DNA of 9,136 nt. It comes from Gemmatimonadota bacterium. GTDB taxonomy: Bacteria > Gemmatimonadota > Gemmatimonadetes > Longimicrobiales > Longimicrobiaceae. The stretch covers positions 1 to 9,136 of the forward strand of contig JAFAYN010000280.1 of the NCBI GenBank assembly GCA_019240375.1. Reading direction: 5' to 3'. Numbering within the stretch: position 1 is the stretch's first letter; every line of letters starts with the position of its first letter. The notes under the pieces were generated by a model. That model was given only the letters and a program-made list of their open reading frames with translations. It had not been told where the DNA came from and made no database searches. Positions 1 to 6,205 of the stretch are shown one piece after another. A program made the translations under genes and the position numbers.

Positions 1-666
1 CCCTTCCTGGAGTCGCTCCGCACGCGCGGGGTGAAGGTCGTCTGCTGCTTCGCGTCCCTGACCCCCTTCAAGGGGTGCCACCACCTGATCGAAGCGGTGG
101 CGCTGCTCAACGCGCGGGGGTGGCGGGAGCGGCTCGCCGTGCTCTGGATCGGCGACTTCATCCCCGTCCACCGGGACTACCAGGGCTGGCTGGAGCGGAA
201 GCTCGCCGGGCACCACGTCGACAACTTCACCTTCACCGGCTGGCACGACTCGCCCTTCTCGTTCTATCGCCACGCGGACGCGACCGTGCTCCCGTCTGTG
301 AGCGAGGAGGAGCTGCGGTTCGACGGGCGGTCCCACCGGGTGGTGGGAGGGGAGGGATTCCCGATCACCAACCTGGAGGCGATGTCCTTCGCCGTCCCCG
401 TGGTGGCGACGCGGATCTCCGGGATCCCGGAGCAGGTGGAGCACGGGGTCACCGGCCTGCTCGTCCCGCCGGGCGACCCGGCCGCGCTCGCCGACGCCCT
501 GGAACGGCTCCTGTCCGACCCGGCGGCCGCCACCGCGATGGGCCGAGAGGGCGCGAGGCGGGTGGAAGAGCGCTTCTCCACCCGGGAGTTCGTGGAAGGG
601 ATGGTCCGCGCGTACGAGGACGCCGCCGGGTCCCGGCGCTCCGCGCCGCCCCCCGTGCGAGCGTGA
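1..666 (+). CDS. Glycosyltransferase family 4 (GT-B), C-terminal part, 5' end outside window
   Basis: The reading frame is open from base 1, so the gene begins upstream; 221 residues are visible, ending at TGA 664-666. They form the C-terminal, nucleotide-sugar-binding Rossmann half of a GT-B retaining glycosyltransferase. The visible signs are a loop of the type seen at the start of this domain (FASLTPFKG), an EX7E-type motif (EGFPITNLE) that in this family contacts the sugar nucleotide, then PVVATRISGIPE and HGVTGLLVPPGDP, the usual end of GT4 enzymes. A loop before EX7E (about residues 108-117, RFDGRSHRVV) looks longer than in many relatives. The role is transfer of a sugar from an NDP- or GDP-sugar to a glycan or metabolite; donor and acceptor cannot be told. 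The converging sulfotransferase next door fits either a sulfated glycan or a decorated metabolite. The GTG at base 31 is internal, not the start. Family call is firm, substrate unknown. Confidence 0.9.
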   Translation, partial: PFLESLRTRGVKVVCCFASLTPFKGCHHLIEAVALLNARGWRERLAVLWIGDFIPVHRDYQGWLERKLAGHHVDNFTFTGWHDSPFSFYRHADATVLPSVSEEELRFDGRSHRVVGGEGFPITNLEAMSFAVPVVATRISGIPEQVEHGVTGLLVPPGDPAALADALERLLSDPAAATAMGREGARRVEERFSTREFVEGMVRAYEDAAGSRRSAPPPVRA

Positions 667-667
667 C

Positions 668-1585
668 TCACTCTTCGTAACCCAGCTCCCGCAGCAGGTC
701 CCCGGCGACGCTCCGGAAGCGCGCCCGGTCCTCGGCGCTCATCCGCTCCTTCCAGGCGGCGACCTGGCCCGGGTCGGGGGCCTGCATCGTGCTCGCCTGC
801 TGGGCCAGCCGATCCTCCCGGCTCAGCAGCGGCGTGCCGTCGGGCGCCGAGCGTCCCTTGTGCTCGCCCAGCCGCTCCCGGGCCCGGAGGTGGTGGCTTT
901 CCATGGCCTCGTGGTACGGCAGGTCGACGAAGGCGCAGATCCGCTGCAGCGTCGTCCGGGTGTCCAGGACCAGCTCCTCGTAGCGGACCTCCAGGTAGTC
1001 GGGGCGCCCCGCCCCCGCCCGTCGCGCGGCGAGGACGCAGCGGCGCCAGTACGCCGCCTGCTTCTCGATCTCCCACCCGGGCGAGAACCACATCTTCCGG
1101 AGCGAAAGGGCCGCGTCGCGCCCGTCGCGGACGAGGTGGACGAAGCGCGCCTCGGGGAGCACGCGCCGGATGGTGTCCATCTGCAGGCAGTAGAGCGGGG
1201 TCTTGTCCCCCCAGCGCGCCTTGCCGAAGCGTTCGGCGTACAGCCGGTAGAAGGCGCGGAAGCCGGCGGGAGCGGTGAAGGGGGAGATCTCCTGGAGCGC
1301 TTCCCGAAACGTTTCGGCCGGGATCTCGAAGTCGGGCCAGGCCGGCGCCGGCTCCCCGAAGGCGGTCACCGCATGGAAGAACCTTTCGCGGAGCGAGTCT
1401 CCGCTCCCCCGCAGCTTCGGGGCGAGCGCCAGGAACCCGGTTTCCGGCGGGATCGCCAGCTCCGGGTGGGAGTCCAGCATGAGGCGCAGCAGGGTGGTCC
1501 CGGAGCGGGGCGAGCCGACGACGATCGGCATGGGGTGGGCGCGCGGGTCGGCCGCGCCCCGGTTCCTGAGCCAGCTTCGGATCAT
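668..1585 (-). CDS. PAPS-dependent sulfotransferase family protein
   Basis: The 305-residue protein, starting at ATG 1585, should transfer sulfate from PAPS to a hydroxyl or amine of a small molecule, glycan or peptide. The PAPS 5'-phosphosulfate loop is clear near the N terminus (GSPRSGTT, residues 24-31), followed by the DSHPEL and PPETGF segments typical of bacterial members. A WGDKTP motif lies at about 125-130, and the 3'-phosphate-binding motif (FVHLVRDGRDAALSL) at about 148-162. No signal peptide or membrane segment is visible, so it is probably cytosolic. The frame stays open to a GTG at 1645, which would add 20 basic, low-complexity residues. I prefer ATG 1585 because it places the PAPS loop at the usual distance from the N terminus and leaves the 1617-1639 inverted repeat non-coding. 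Neither start has a good ribosome-binding site. Its stop lies one base from that of the converging glycosyltransferase. The acceptor is unknown. Confidence 0.88.
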   Translation of the reverse strand: MIRSWLRNRGAADPRAHPMPIVVGSPRSGTTLLRLMLDSHPELAIPPETGFLALAPKLRGSGDSLRERFFHAVTAFGEPAPAWPDFEIPAETFREALQEISPFTAPAGFRAFYRLYAERFGKARWGDKTPLYCLQMDTIRRVLPEARFVHLVRDGRDAALSLRKMWFSPGWEIEKQAAYWRRCVLAARRAGAGRPDYLEVRYEELVLDTRTTLQRICAFVDLPYHEAMESHHLRARERLGEHKGRSAPDGTPLLSREDRLAQQASTMQAPDPGQVAAWKERMSAEDRARFRSVAGDLLRELGYEE

Positions 1586-1616
1586 CCGTGTTTCCGTCGC
1601 ATCCGCGGAAGGGTTT

Positions 1617-1639
1617 CGCGTCCGTGACCTCCGGACGCG
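1617..1639. promoter_or_regulatory. Perfect 8-bp inverted repeat between divergent sulfotransferase and methyltransferase genes
   Basis: CGCGTCCG (1617-1624) and CGGACGCG (1632-1639) are exact inverted copies separated by 7 bases. The pair lies between ATG 1585 (-) and ATG 1677 (+), where a shared operator for the divergent genes would be expected. It could equally be a hairpin in the sulfotransferase leader. If the sulfotransferase starts at GTG 1645 instead, the repeat is coding and its meaning weakens. I cannot identify clear -35/-10 boxes around it. Confidence 0.3.
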
Positions 1640-1676
1640 GGACACCCCAATCTACATCCCGGACCTCCGCTTTCGC

Positions 1677-2366
1677 ATGATCTCACTCCGGCACCTCGCG
1701 AGGATGATCGCCGACCGGCTCCACCCCCCCGCCGACCACCGCGCGCTCTTCGGTGAGATCTACCGGCGCAACCTGTGGGGCGACGCCGAATCCGTTTCCG
1801 GGCCCGGGTCCACCCGCGCCCGCGGGACCGACTTCATGGCGGAGCTGGTCGCTCTGCTGCGCCGGCTGGACACCCGCACGCTCCTCGACGCGCCGTGCGG
1901 CGACTTCAACTGGATCGCGGAGGCGGCGGACGCCGTGGAGCGGTACGTCGGCATCGACGTGGTGCCGGAGCTGATCGAGCACAACCTGGATCTCCACCGG
2001 ACGGAGCGCAGGAGCTTCGCGCGGGCGGATATCTCGCGGGATCCCCTCCCCGCCGCGGACGTGATCCTCTGCCGCGACTGCCTGGTGCACTTCTCCACCC
2101 CGGACGTGTGGGCCACGCTGGCCAACTTCCGCCGGAGCGGCTCCCGCTGGCTGCTCACCACCACCTTCGTGGAGCGTGACGGGAACGAGGAGATCCGCAC
2201 GGGGTCGTGGCGGCCGCTGAACCTCCAGGCGGCGCCCTTCCACTTCCCTCCCCCGCTGGAGCTGGTGGACGAGCGGTGCACCCACACGGGAGGGATCTAC
2301 CGCGACAAGCGCCTGGCCCTGTGGGAGCTGTCGTCCCTCCCCACGGCCGAAATGAGCCAATATTGA
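1677..2366 (+). CDS. Class I SAM-dependent methyltransferase
   Basis: A 229-residue protein with a Rossmann methyltransferase core. Motif I, the SAM glycine loop, is LLDAPCGDFNW (residues 69-79). The acidic residue that usually holds the SAM ribose is D94 in GIDVV, and the adenine-side acidic residue is probably D118 in RADIS. Conserved-looking blocks follow: LCRDCLVHFS (131-140), LLTTTF (159-164), and TGSWRPLNLQ (175-184). I recognise this arrangement from an uncharacterised bacterial methyltransferase type often seen near glycan loci, but its substrate is not known to me; O- or N-methylation of a sugar or metabolite is plausible. The chosen start, ATG 1677, has no obvious Shine-Dalgarno; ATG 1704 in the same frame is an alternative. 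It diverges from the sulfotransferase and precedes the P450 by 160 bases in the same direction. Confidence 0.85.
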   Translation: MISLRHLARMIADRLHPPADHRALFGEIYRRNLWGDAESVSGPGSTRARGTDFMAELVALLRRLDTRTLLDAPCGDFNWIAEAADAVERYVGIDVVPELIEHNLDLHRTERRSFARADISRDPLPAADVILCRDCLVHFSTPDVWATLANFRRSGSRWLLTTTFVERDGNEEIRTGSWRPLNLQAAPFHFPPPLELVDERCTHTGGIYRDKRLALWELSSLPTAEMSQY

Positions 2367-2391
2367 CGCGTGGTGCCGGACGGGACATCTT
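2363..2391 (+). promoter_or_regulatory. Weak candidate promoter upstream of the P450 gene
   Basis: TTGACG at 2363-2368 matches five of six bases of the sigma70 -35 consensus and overlaps the methyltransferase stop codon. The best -10 at 17-base spacing is CATCTT (2386-2391), only three of six. The nearby TGTAAA (2391-2396) is more A/T-rich but is 22 bases away from the -35. The call rests mainly on the -35 match and on the 160-base gap before the P450, which suggests the P450 may have its own promoter. Confidence 0.2.
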
Positions 2392-2469
2392 GTAAAACGG
2401 CCCCTCGCTGCTTCGGCGTACCCTCTCCCGGGAACTCCTTTCAAGCCAGGCCGCGTGCTCCGCGAGCTT

Positions 2470-2483
2470 CGTGTTGGAACACG
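2470..2483. promoter_or_regulatory. Operator-like dyad CGTGTT-GG-AACACG upstream of P450
   Basis: CGTGTT (2470-2475) and AACACG (2478-2483) form a perfect inverted repeat around a GG centre, 43 bases before the P450 start codon. Short symmetrical dyads in this position are typical of binding sites for dimeric repressors or activators. No regulator gene is in the window, and a 6-bp arm can arise by chance, so this is only a candidate site. Confidence 0.25.
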
Positions 2484-2526
2484 CACATCACGGCCGCATG
2501 TCTCCTCGAGACCGGGAAGGAACGAG

Positions 2527-3777
2527 ATGAACAGGATGTCGACGGGGGAGATGAGCCGTGGGACGGCCTCTGCCGCCGGGGGCCCGGCCACGCTGAAAGG
2601 ACTGGCGGAAGGGTACAGGGATCCCCACGGTCTCTACGACACGCTGCGGGAGCGCGACCGGATCAGCTTCGACCCGACGAGCCGCTGCTGGCTGGTGACC
2701 GGGCACGACGCGACCCGGAAGATCCTTTCCGACACGCGCTTCGTCTCCGACGCCGTGACTGCGGCACCGCAGCCGCGGCGGAGCCTCCCCCGGTCGTTCA
2801 TCACGGACGCGGTCCAGAAGCAGGCCATCTTCACCGACGGGCCCAGACAGGCGGCGGTGCGGCGGGCCGTGCTCATGGAACTCGCCCGCCGCTCGGACTC
2901 CCTGCTCGGGCCGCTGGACGCCGCGGCGCGGACGCTGGCGGAGCGCGCCCGCGAACGGCGGGAGCTGGACCTGCTCGGCGAGTTCGCCGTCCCCTACTCA
3001 ATGGAGGCGATCTCGATGATCCTGGGGCTCCCGGTCGGGGATCCCGAGGAGACGGCCCGGCTGGAGCGCTGGTCCACCACGTTCGCCAACGTGACCAGCG
3101 GATACGTGCAGGTGAACATGCAGGAGATCAACCTGCTGGGCGAGTACTTCCGCGCCCAGGTGGCCGCGCGTGGGGGGATCCCCTCCGACGACCTGATCGG
3201 CGCGTTCCTGCGCGACGGAGGGCTGGAGGACGAGGAGGACGTCGTCATCCAGTGCATGATGGCGTTCGCCGCGGGGCGGGTCACCACGCAGAAGCTCCTG
3301 GGGAGCGGGATCCCGCTCCTCGTCCCGGAGTGGAGCGAGTGGCGCGAGCGGCTCCGGTCCAACCCGGCCACCGCCCGCCGCCTCACGGAAGAGCTTCTCC
3401 GCGTGGTGACTCCCACGCGCTACGTGGCCCGCTACGCGGCCGAAGACGTCCACTTCGAAGACGGGGCGGACGGTGGATCCACCCTGCGGCGCGGGGAAAG
3501 GGTGATCCTCTTCCTGGAAGCGGCCAACCGCGACCCGCAGGCGTTCCCCGCCCCCCACGCCGTCCAGGCCGACCGCCATCCGAACCCCCACCTCGCCTTC
3601 GGTTCCGGGCCGCACCGCTGCCCCGGGGCGGCGATCGCTCGCATCGAGGTCCAGACGGCCCTGCAGGCGCTGCTGGAAACGCTTTCAGTGCTCCGTCCGC
3701 ACCCCTCGCTCCCCCCCACCTGGGAGCCGAACCCGAACCTCGGGGGCTACGCTTCCTTCCGCTGCCTCTGTGAATAG
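2527..3777 (+). CDS. Cytochrome P450 (bacterial class I type) with atypical oxygen-activation motif
   Basis: A 416-residue soluble P450, normal length for bacterial enzymes that take electrons from a ferredoxin. No redox partner is in the window. The heme-ligand motif FGSGPHRCPG (residues 358-367) gives the axial cysteine C365. The K-helix ExxR is E289-L-L-R292, and the I-helix motif is AAGRVTT (248-254). Two usual residues differ: the acidic residue before the I-helix threonine is V252, and the C-helix His of DPPxHxxxR is Q108 (DGPRQAAVR). The start is ATG 2527, preceded by a clear AAGGA ribosome-binding site 6 bases upstream; the frame is open back to GTG 2455, but that extension looks non-coding. 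It is probably a tailoring oxygenase or an oxidative coupling enzyme for the cluster product. It lies downstream of the methyltransferase and converges on the radical SAM gene. Family call is firm, reaction unknown. Confidence 0.95.
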   Translation: MNRMSTGEMSRGTASAAGGPATLKGLAEGYRDPHGLYDTLRERDRISFDPTSRCWLVTGHDATRKILSDTRFVSDAVTAAPQPRRSLPRSFITDAVQKQAIFTDGPRQAAVRRAVLMELARRSDSLLGPLDAAARTLAERARERRELDLLGEFAVPYSMEAISMILGLPVGDPEETARLERWSTTFANVTSGYVQVNMQEINLLGEYFRAQVAARGGIPSDDLIGAFLRDGGLEDEEDVVIQCMMAFAAGRVTTQKLLGSGIPLLVPEWSEWRERLRSNPATARRLTEELLRVVTPTRYVARYAAEDVHFEDGADGGSTLRRGERVILFLEAANRDPQAFPAPHAVQADRHPNPHLAFGSGPHRCPGAAIARIEVQTALQALLETLSVLRPHPSLPPTWEPNPNLGGYASFRCLCE

Positions 3778-3829
3778 CGTGGCCCGCTGAACCGCGGCGT
3801 CGCCGGACGCACAGGTTCCGGATCGTGGA

Positions 3830-3866
3830 ACGGGGGCGGGAGCACGCCACGTGCTCCCGCCCCCGT
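3830..3866. terminator. Bidirectional terminator-like hairpin between P450 and radical SAM genes
   Basis: A perfect 16-bp inverted repeat (3830-3845 and 3851-3866) encloses a 5-base loop (GCCAC). The stem is strongly GC-rich and lies midway between the two converging stop codons (3777 on +, 3909 on -), so it would serve transcripts from both sides. Only very short T runs follow on either strand, so intrinsic termination is likely by position and stem strength rather than by a classic U-tract. Confidence 0.65.
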
Positions 3867-3908
3867 CGTTCACACCACCCGTCCCGCGGCGCCGGGGACG
3901 GGAGTCCG

Positions 3909-5828
3909 TCAGGCGGTCGCGGCGAGTTCCAGCTCCTCCACCGGTGCGCTGACCGGCTTGGCCGGCGGAACGAGCAGGCTGAGGAAGCGCTCCCCTTCGT
4001 GGAAGACGAGCCCGCGCTCGCGGAGCCACGCCAGCTCCGCTTCGACCGGTACGCCCTCCAGCTCCTTTTCCAGCTGCGCCAGCTTCTTCGGGGTGCCGAG
4101 CGCGGCCAGGAGCCGGCGGGACGCCTCGGTGATCGGGTACTCCACCGCCGTGCCGGAGCGCGAGTCGTACACGGTCGTGGCTCCGCCCCGCTCCGACAGG
4201 TGCAGCCTGGGCCGGTACTCCTGCCGCGCCCAGAGGCTCGCCCACCGGTCGTACTTCTCGCGCAGCCGCCCCACCATCCGCCCCACGTTGGTCTGGTACT
4301 GCGCCCCGTAGTTGGTGTCCGCGAAGTAGTACGCCAGCTCCGCCAGGACCTCCGGCTCGAAGGGGTAGACCATGGCGTAGTAGTCGAGGGGCTTGAGCTT
4401 CAGCCCGTACGCCTCCGCCTCGTCGAAGTAGGGGCTGAACCGGTCGAAGCGCACCGGGTGCACGCCTCCCGGGGGCGTGAGGTGGTAGAGGAGCGGCATG
4501 TCCTCCAGGTACTTCTCGTACACGTCGATCTCCTCGCCCGGGAAGCCGATGAGCAGGTTCCACGCCGGGTAGATGCCGTAGCGCACGGAGTTGATGAGGA
4601 ACTGCAGGTTCTGGAACACCGACGTCCCCTTGCGCATCCGCTTGAGCGTCGACGTGTTGAGCGCCTCGATCCCCGGCTGGATCGAGAGCACCCGCGCCTT
4701 CGCGAGGACCCGGAAGTCGTCCTCCGTGAGGTCGGCCTTGACCTCGTAGAACAGCTCCATGTCGGGTGGGGTGTCCAGGTAGGGGAGGACGTCGGTCAGG
4801 TAGCTCTTGGGAAGGATGTTGTCGACGCTCTGCAGGTGGGTGCACCGCCCCGAGTACTGGAAGAGCGAGTCGAGCACCTTGAACGCGAGCTCCGGCTTCA
4901 TCGCGCGGTAGCTCATGGTGGTGCCGTTCAGGCCGCAGAACGTGCAGTGGGCCCGCTCGCCCCACCAGCAGCCGCGGGAGGTCTCGAACATCAGCGACGG
5001 CTGGACGGCGGCGGGGAAGTTGGTCTCGTAGTCCTTCACGAACTGGGCGTAGTCCAGCTCCACGGGCTCGTTGATGTCCAGCTCCTCGCCGAAGGGACGT
5101 ACCGCGTCGAGGCTCCCCATCGCCACCAGCCCCCCGCTGGAGCAGCCGGAAGGCTGGACCCGGTTGCGGCGCGAGAAGACCCCGTCGATGCGGTGGCACC
5201 CCGCCACGTCGCCCTCCATCAGGCAGCGGATCAGCTCGGGGAAGCTCGTCAGCGCCGGCCCCGAGAAGACGAAGTCCACCATGTCCAGGTTGTCCACCAG
5301 CACCCGACCCATGGGCGCCTCGCAGTTGGCGCCGCCCATCACCACCACCACGCCCGGATTGCGCGCCTTGATGAGCCGCGCCATGGCGATCGTCGCCATG
5401 TTCTGCGAGAACATGGAGGTGAACCCCACCATGTCGACGCGGTCCAGCCCGTACCGGTCGATCATCTGGTTGAAGTGCTGCGTCAGCCCACCCCTCTTCT
5501 GGTCCACGGCCGCCTTCAGCATCCGGTTCCGCGGGTCGTGCAGGGGATAGTACCGCTGGAAGTACTCGTCGGAGGTGTCCGGCGCGTCGGGGAACGCCAC
5601 CTCGCGGAAGAACCACTCGCCGAGCCCGCTGGAGTGATGCGAGAACGAGTTGAGCTCCGTGTAGGCGGGAAGGCCCAGGTACAGCGCGAACTGCTGACTG
5701 AGGTAGTGGATGTCGGCGGAGACGCGTTCCCCGAAGCTCTTCTTCACCACCGCCCGGAGCTGCGTCAGCGCGACCGACGGGAGGTGAAGGTTACCCAACG
5801 GCATGTTCACCAAGGCGATCTTGTACAT
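3909..5828 (-). CDS. B12-binding radical SAM enzyme, RiPP-maturation (C-methyltransferase-like) type
   Basis: A 639-residue protein. The N-terminal ~220 residues form a cobalamin-binding-type Rossmann domain (MYKIALVNMP start; VVVMGGANCE at 161-170). The radical SAM core follows, with the 4Fe-4S cysteines in SRGCWWGERAHCTFCG: C287, C295 and C298, a CX7CX2C spacing rather than CX3CX2C. Further typical blocks are LSIQPGIEALN (381-391) and WNLLIGFPGEE (423-433). Residues about 550-620 look like a small winged helix (ITEASRRLLAAL ... LAWLRERGLVFHEGERF), resembling peptide-recognition (RRE/PqqD-like) domains. The closest recognised type is the family annotated as RiPP maturation radical SAM protein 1 (rSAM_ocin_1), linked to C-methylation of ribosomal peptides. 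The ATG 5828 start fits the family N terminus; an AGGGA lies 10 bases upstream. It diverges from the NRPS gene. No precursor peptide gene is visible, so the substrate is open: a ribosomal peptide elsewhere, or the NRPS product. Confidence 0.9.
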   Translation of the reverse strand: MYKIALVNMPLGNLHLPSVALTQLRAVVKKSFGERVSADIHYLSQQFALYLGLPAYTELNSFSHHSSGLGEWFFREVAFPDAPDTSDEYFQRYYPLHDPRNRMLKAAVDQKRGGLTQHFNQMIDRYGLDRVDMVGFTSMFSQNMATIAMARLIKARNPGVVVVMGGANCEAPMGRVLVDNLDMVDFVFSGPALTSFPELIRCLMEGDVAGCHRIDGVFSRRNRVQPSGCSSGGLVAMGSLDAVRPFGEELDINEPVELDYAQFVKDYETNFPAAVQPSLMFETSRGCWWGERAHCTFCGLNGTTMSYRAMKPELAFKVLDSLFQYSGRCTHLQSVDNILPKSYLTDVLPYLDTPPDMELFYEVKADLTEDDFRVLAKARVLSIQPGIEALNTSTLKRMRKGTSVFQNLQFLINSVRYGIYPAWNLLIGFPGEEIDVYEKYLEDMPLLYHLTPPGGVHPVRFDRFSPYFDEAEAYGLKLKPLDYYAMVYPFEPEVLAELAYYFADTNYGAQYQTNVGRMVGRLREKYDRWASLWARQEYRPRLHLSERGGATTVYDSRSGTAVEYPITEASRRLLAALGTPKKLAQLEKELEGVPVEAELAWLRERGLVFHEGERFLSLLVPPAKPVSAPVEELELAATA

Positions 5829-6205
5829 TGGCGTGCCATCCCTGGTAGAAATTTGTTCGCCCTCCGGTGCAGGACGCGCCAGCGGACGGACGCCAGAGCT
5901 GCCGGCGAAGAGATCGGCGGCGTTCTGACTGGAAAGGATCTGATTGGAGAGGAGTTGCGCCAGACGGACCGCAATCTATTATTGTCTTTTAGTTAGCGCA
6001 ACTTTCAAGTCTCCGTTGTGCGGAACCCGGGGCGCCGCTCGACGCCCAAAGACGCCCGCCGTCTTGAATCCACCTTAAAGGTCTGCAACCTTGCGGTATC
6101 CAGAGGCCATGATGTAAAATCCATGGACAGGTCGTCCTGCCTCGGCGTGGCCGCGAGAGAGCGCCTGTCCCCCCTCCTGAAAACCGCCAGAGCCCCCGCT
6201 GCGAA
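5829..6205. other. 377-base intergenic region between divergent radical SAM and NRPS genes
   Basis: This is the largest non-coding stretch and the least GC-rich part of the window, with A/T-rich cores near 5972-6008 and 6108-6124. It holds the likely promoters for both flanking genes, giving leaders of about 150 bases (radical SAM) and 220 bases (NRPS). In the NRPS leader there is a 6-bp hairpin, AAGACG (6049-6054) with CGTCTT (6060-6065) around a 5-base loop, and a GACGCCC direct repeat (6041 and 6051). Short frames exist here, such as ATG 6123 on + and ATG 6124 on -, but both merge into out-of-frame readings of the NRPS or end without a convincing ribosome-binding site. I found no cobalamin-riboswitch B12 box, tRNA or convincing precursor peptide. 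Confidence 0.6.
5955..6008. promoter_or_regulatory. Overlapping divergent promoters for NRPS (+) and radical SAM (-) genes
   Basis: On the + strand, TTGCGC (5955-5960) and TATTAT (5977-5982) are spaced by 16 bases; the -10 matches five of six consensus bases, the -35 only three. On the - strand, TTGAAA (6008-6003) and AATAAT (5983-5978) are spaced by 19 bases, each matching five of six. The two -10 boxes use the same A/T-rich patch, so transcription in one direction would compete with the other. Sigma70-type consensus is assumed; the host's own promoter preferences are unknown. Confidence 0.35.

Noticed and set aside
2370..2526. Short Cys-containing frame from GTG 2370 as a possible peptide gene before the P450
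   Set aside because: It runs straight on into an out-of-frame reading of the P450, starts with no ribosome-binding site and has no stop near the P450 start.
5829..5975. Cobalamin riboswitch in the leader of the B12-type radical SAM gene
   Set aside because: No B12-box-like sequence (GCCACTG) or long conserved stem pattern is visible, and the leader is shorter than usual for this riboswitch class.
3825..5996. A 723-codon + strand frame and a 643-codon second - strand frame (3685-5616) across the radical SAM gene
   Set aside because: Both are out-of-frame readings of the radical SAM gene, rich in Arg, Ala and Gly with no motifs. The frame at 3909-5828 carries all family motifs.
6005..6124. 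39-residue - strand frame from ATG 6124, upstream of the radical SAM gene, considered as a precursor peptide
   Set aside because: It is only the tail of the long antisense frame opposite the NRPS, has no convincing ribosome-binding site, its end overlaps the predicted -35 box of the radical SAM promoter, and it lacks a recognisable leader/core pattern.
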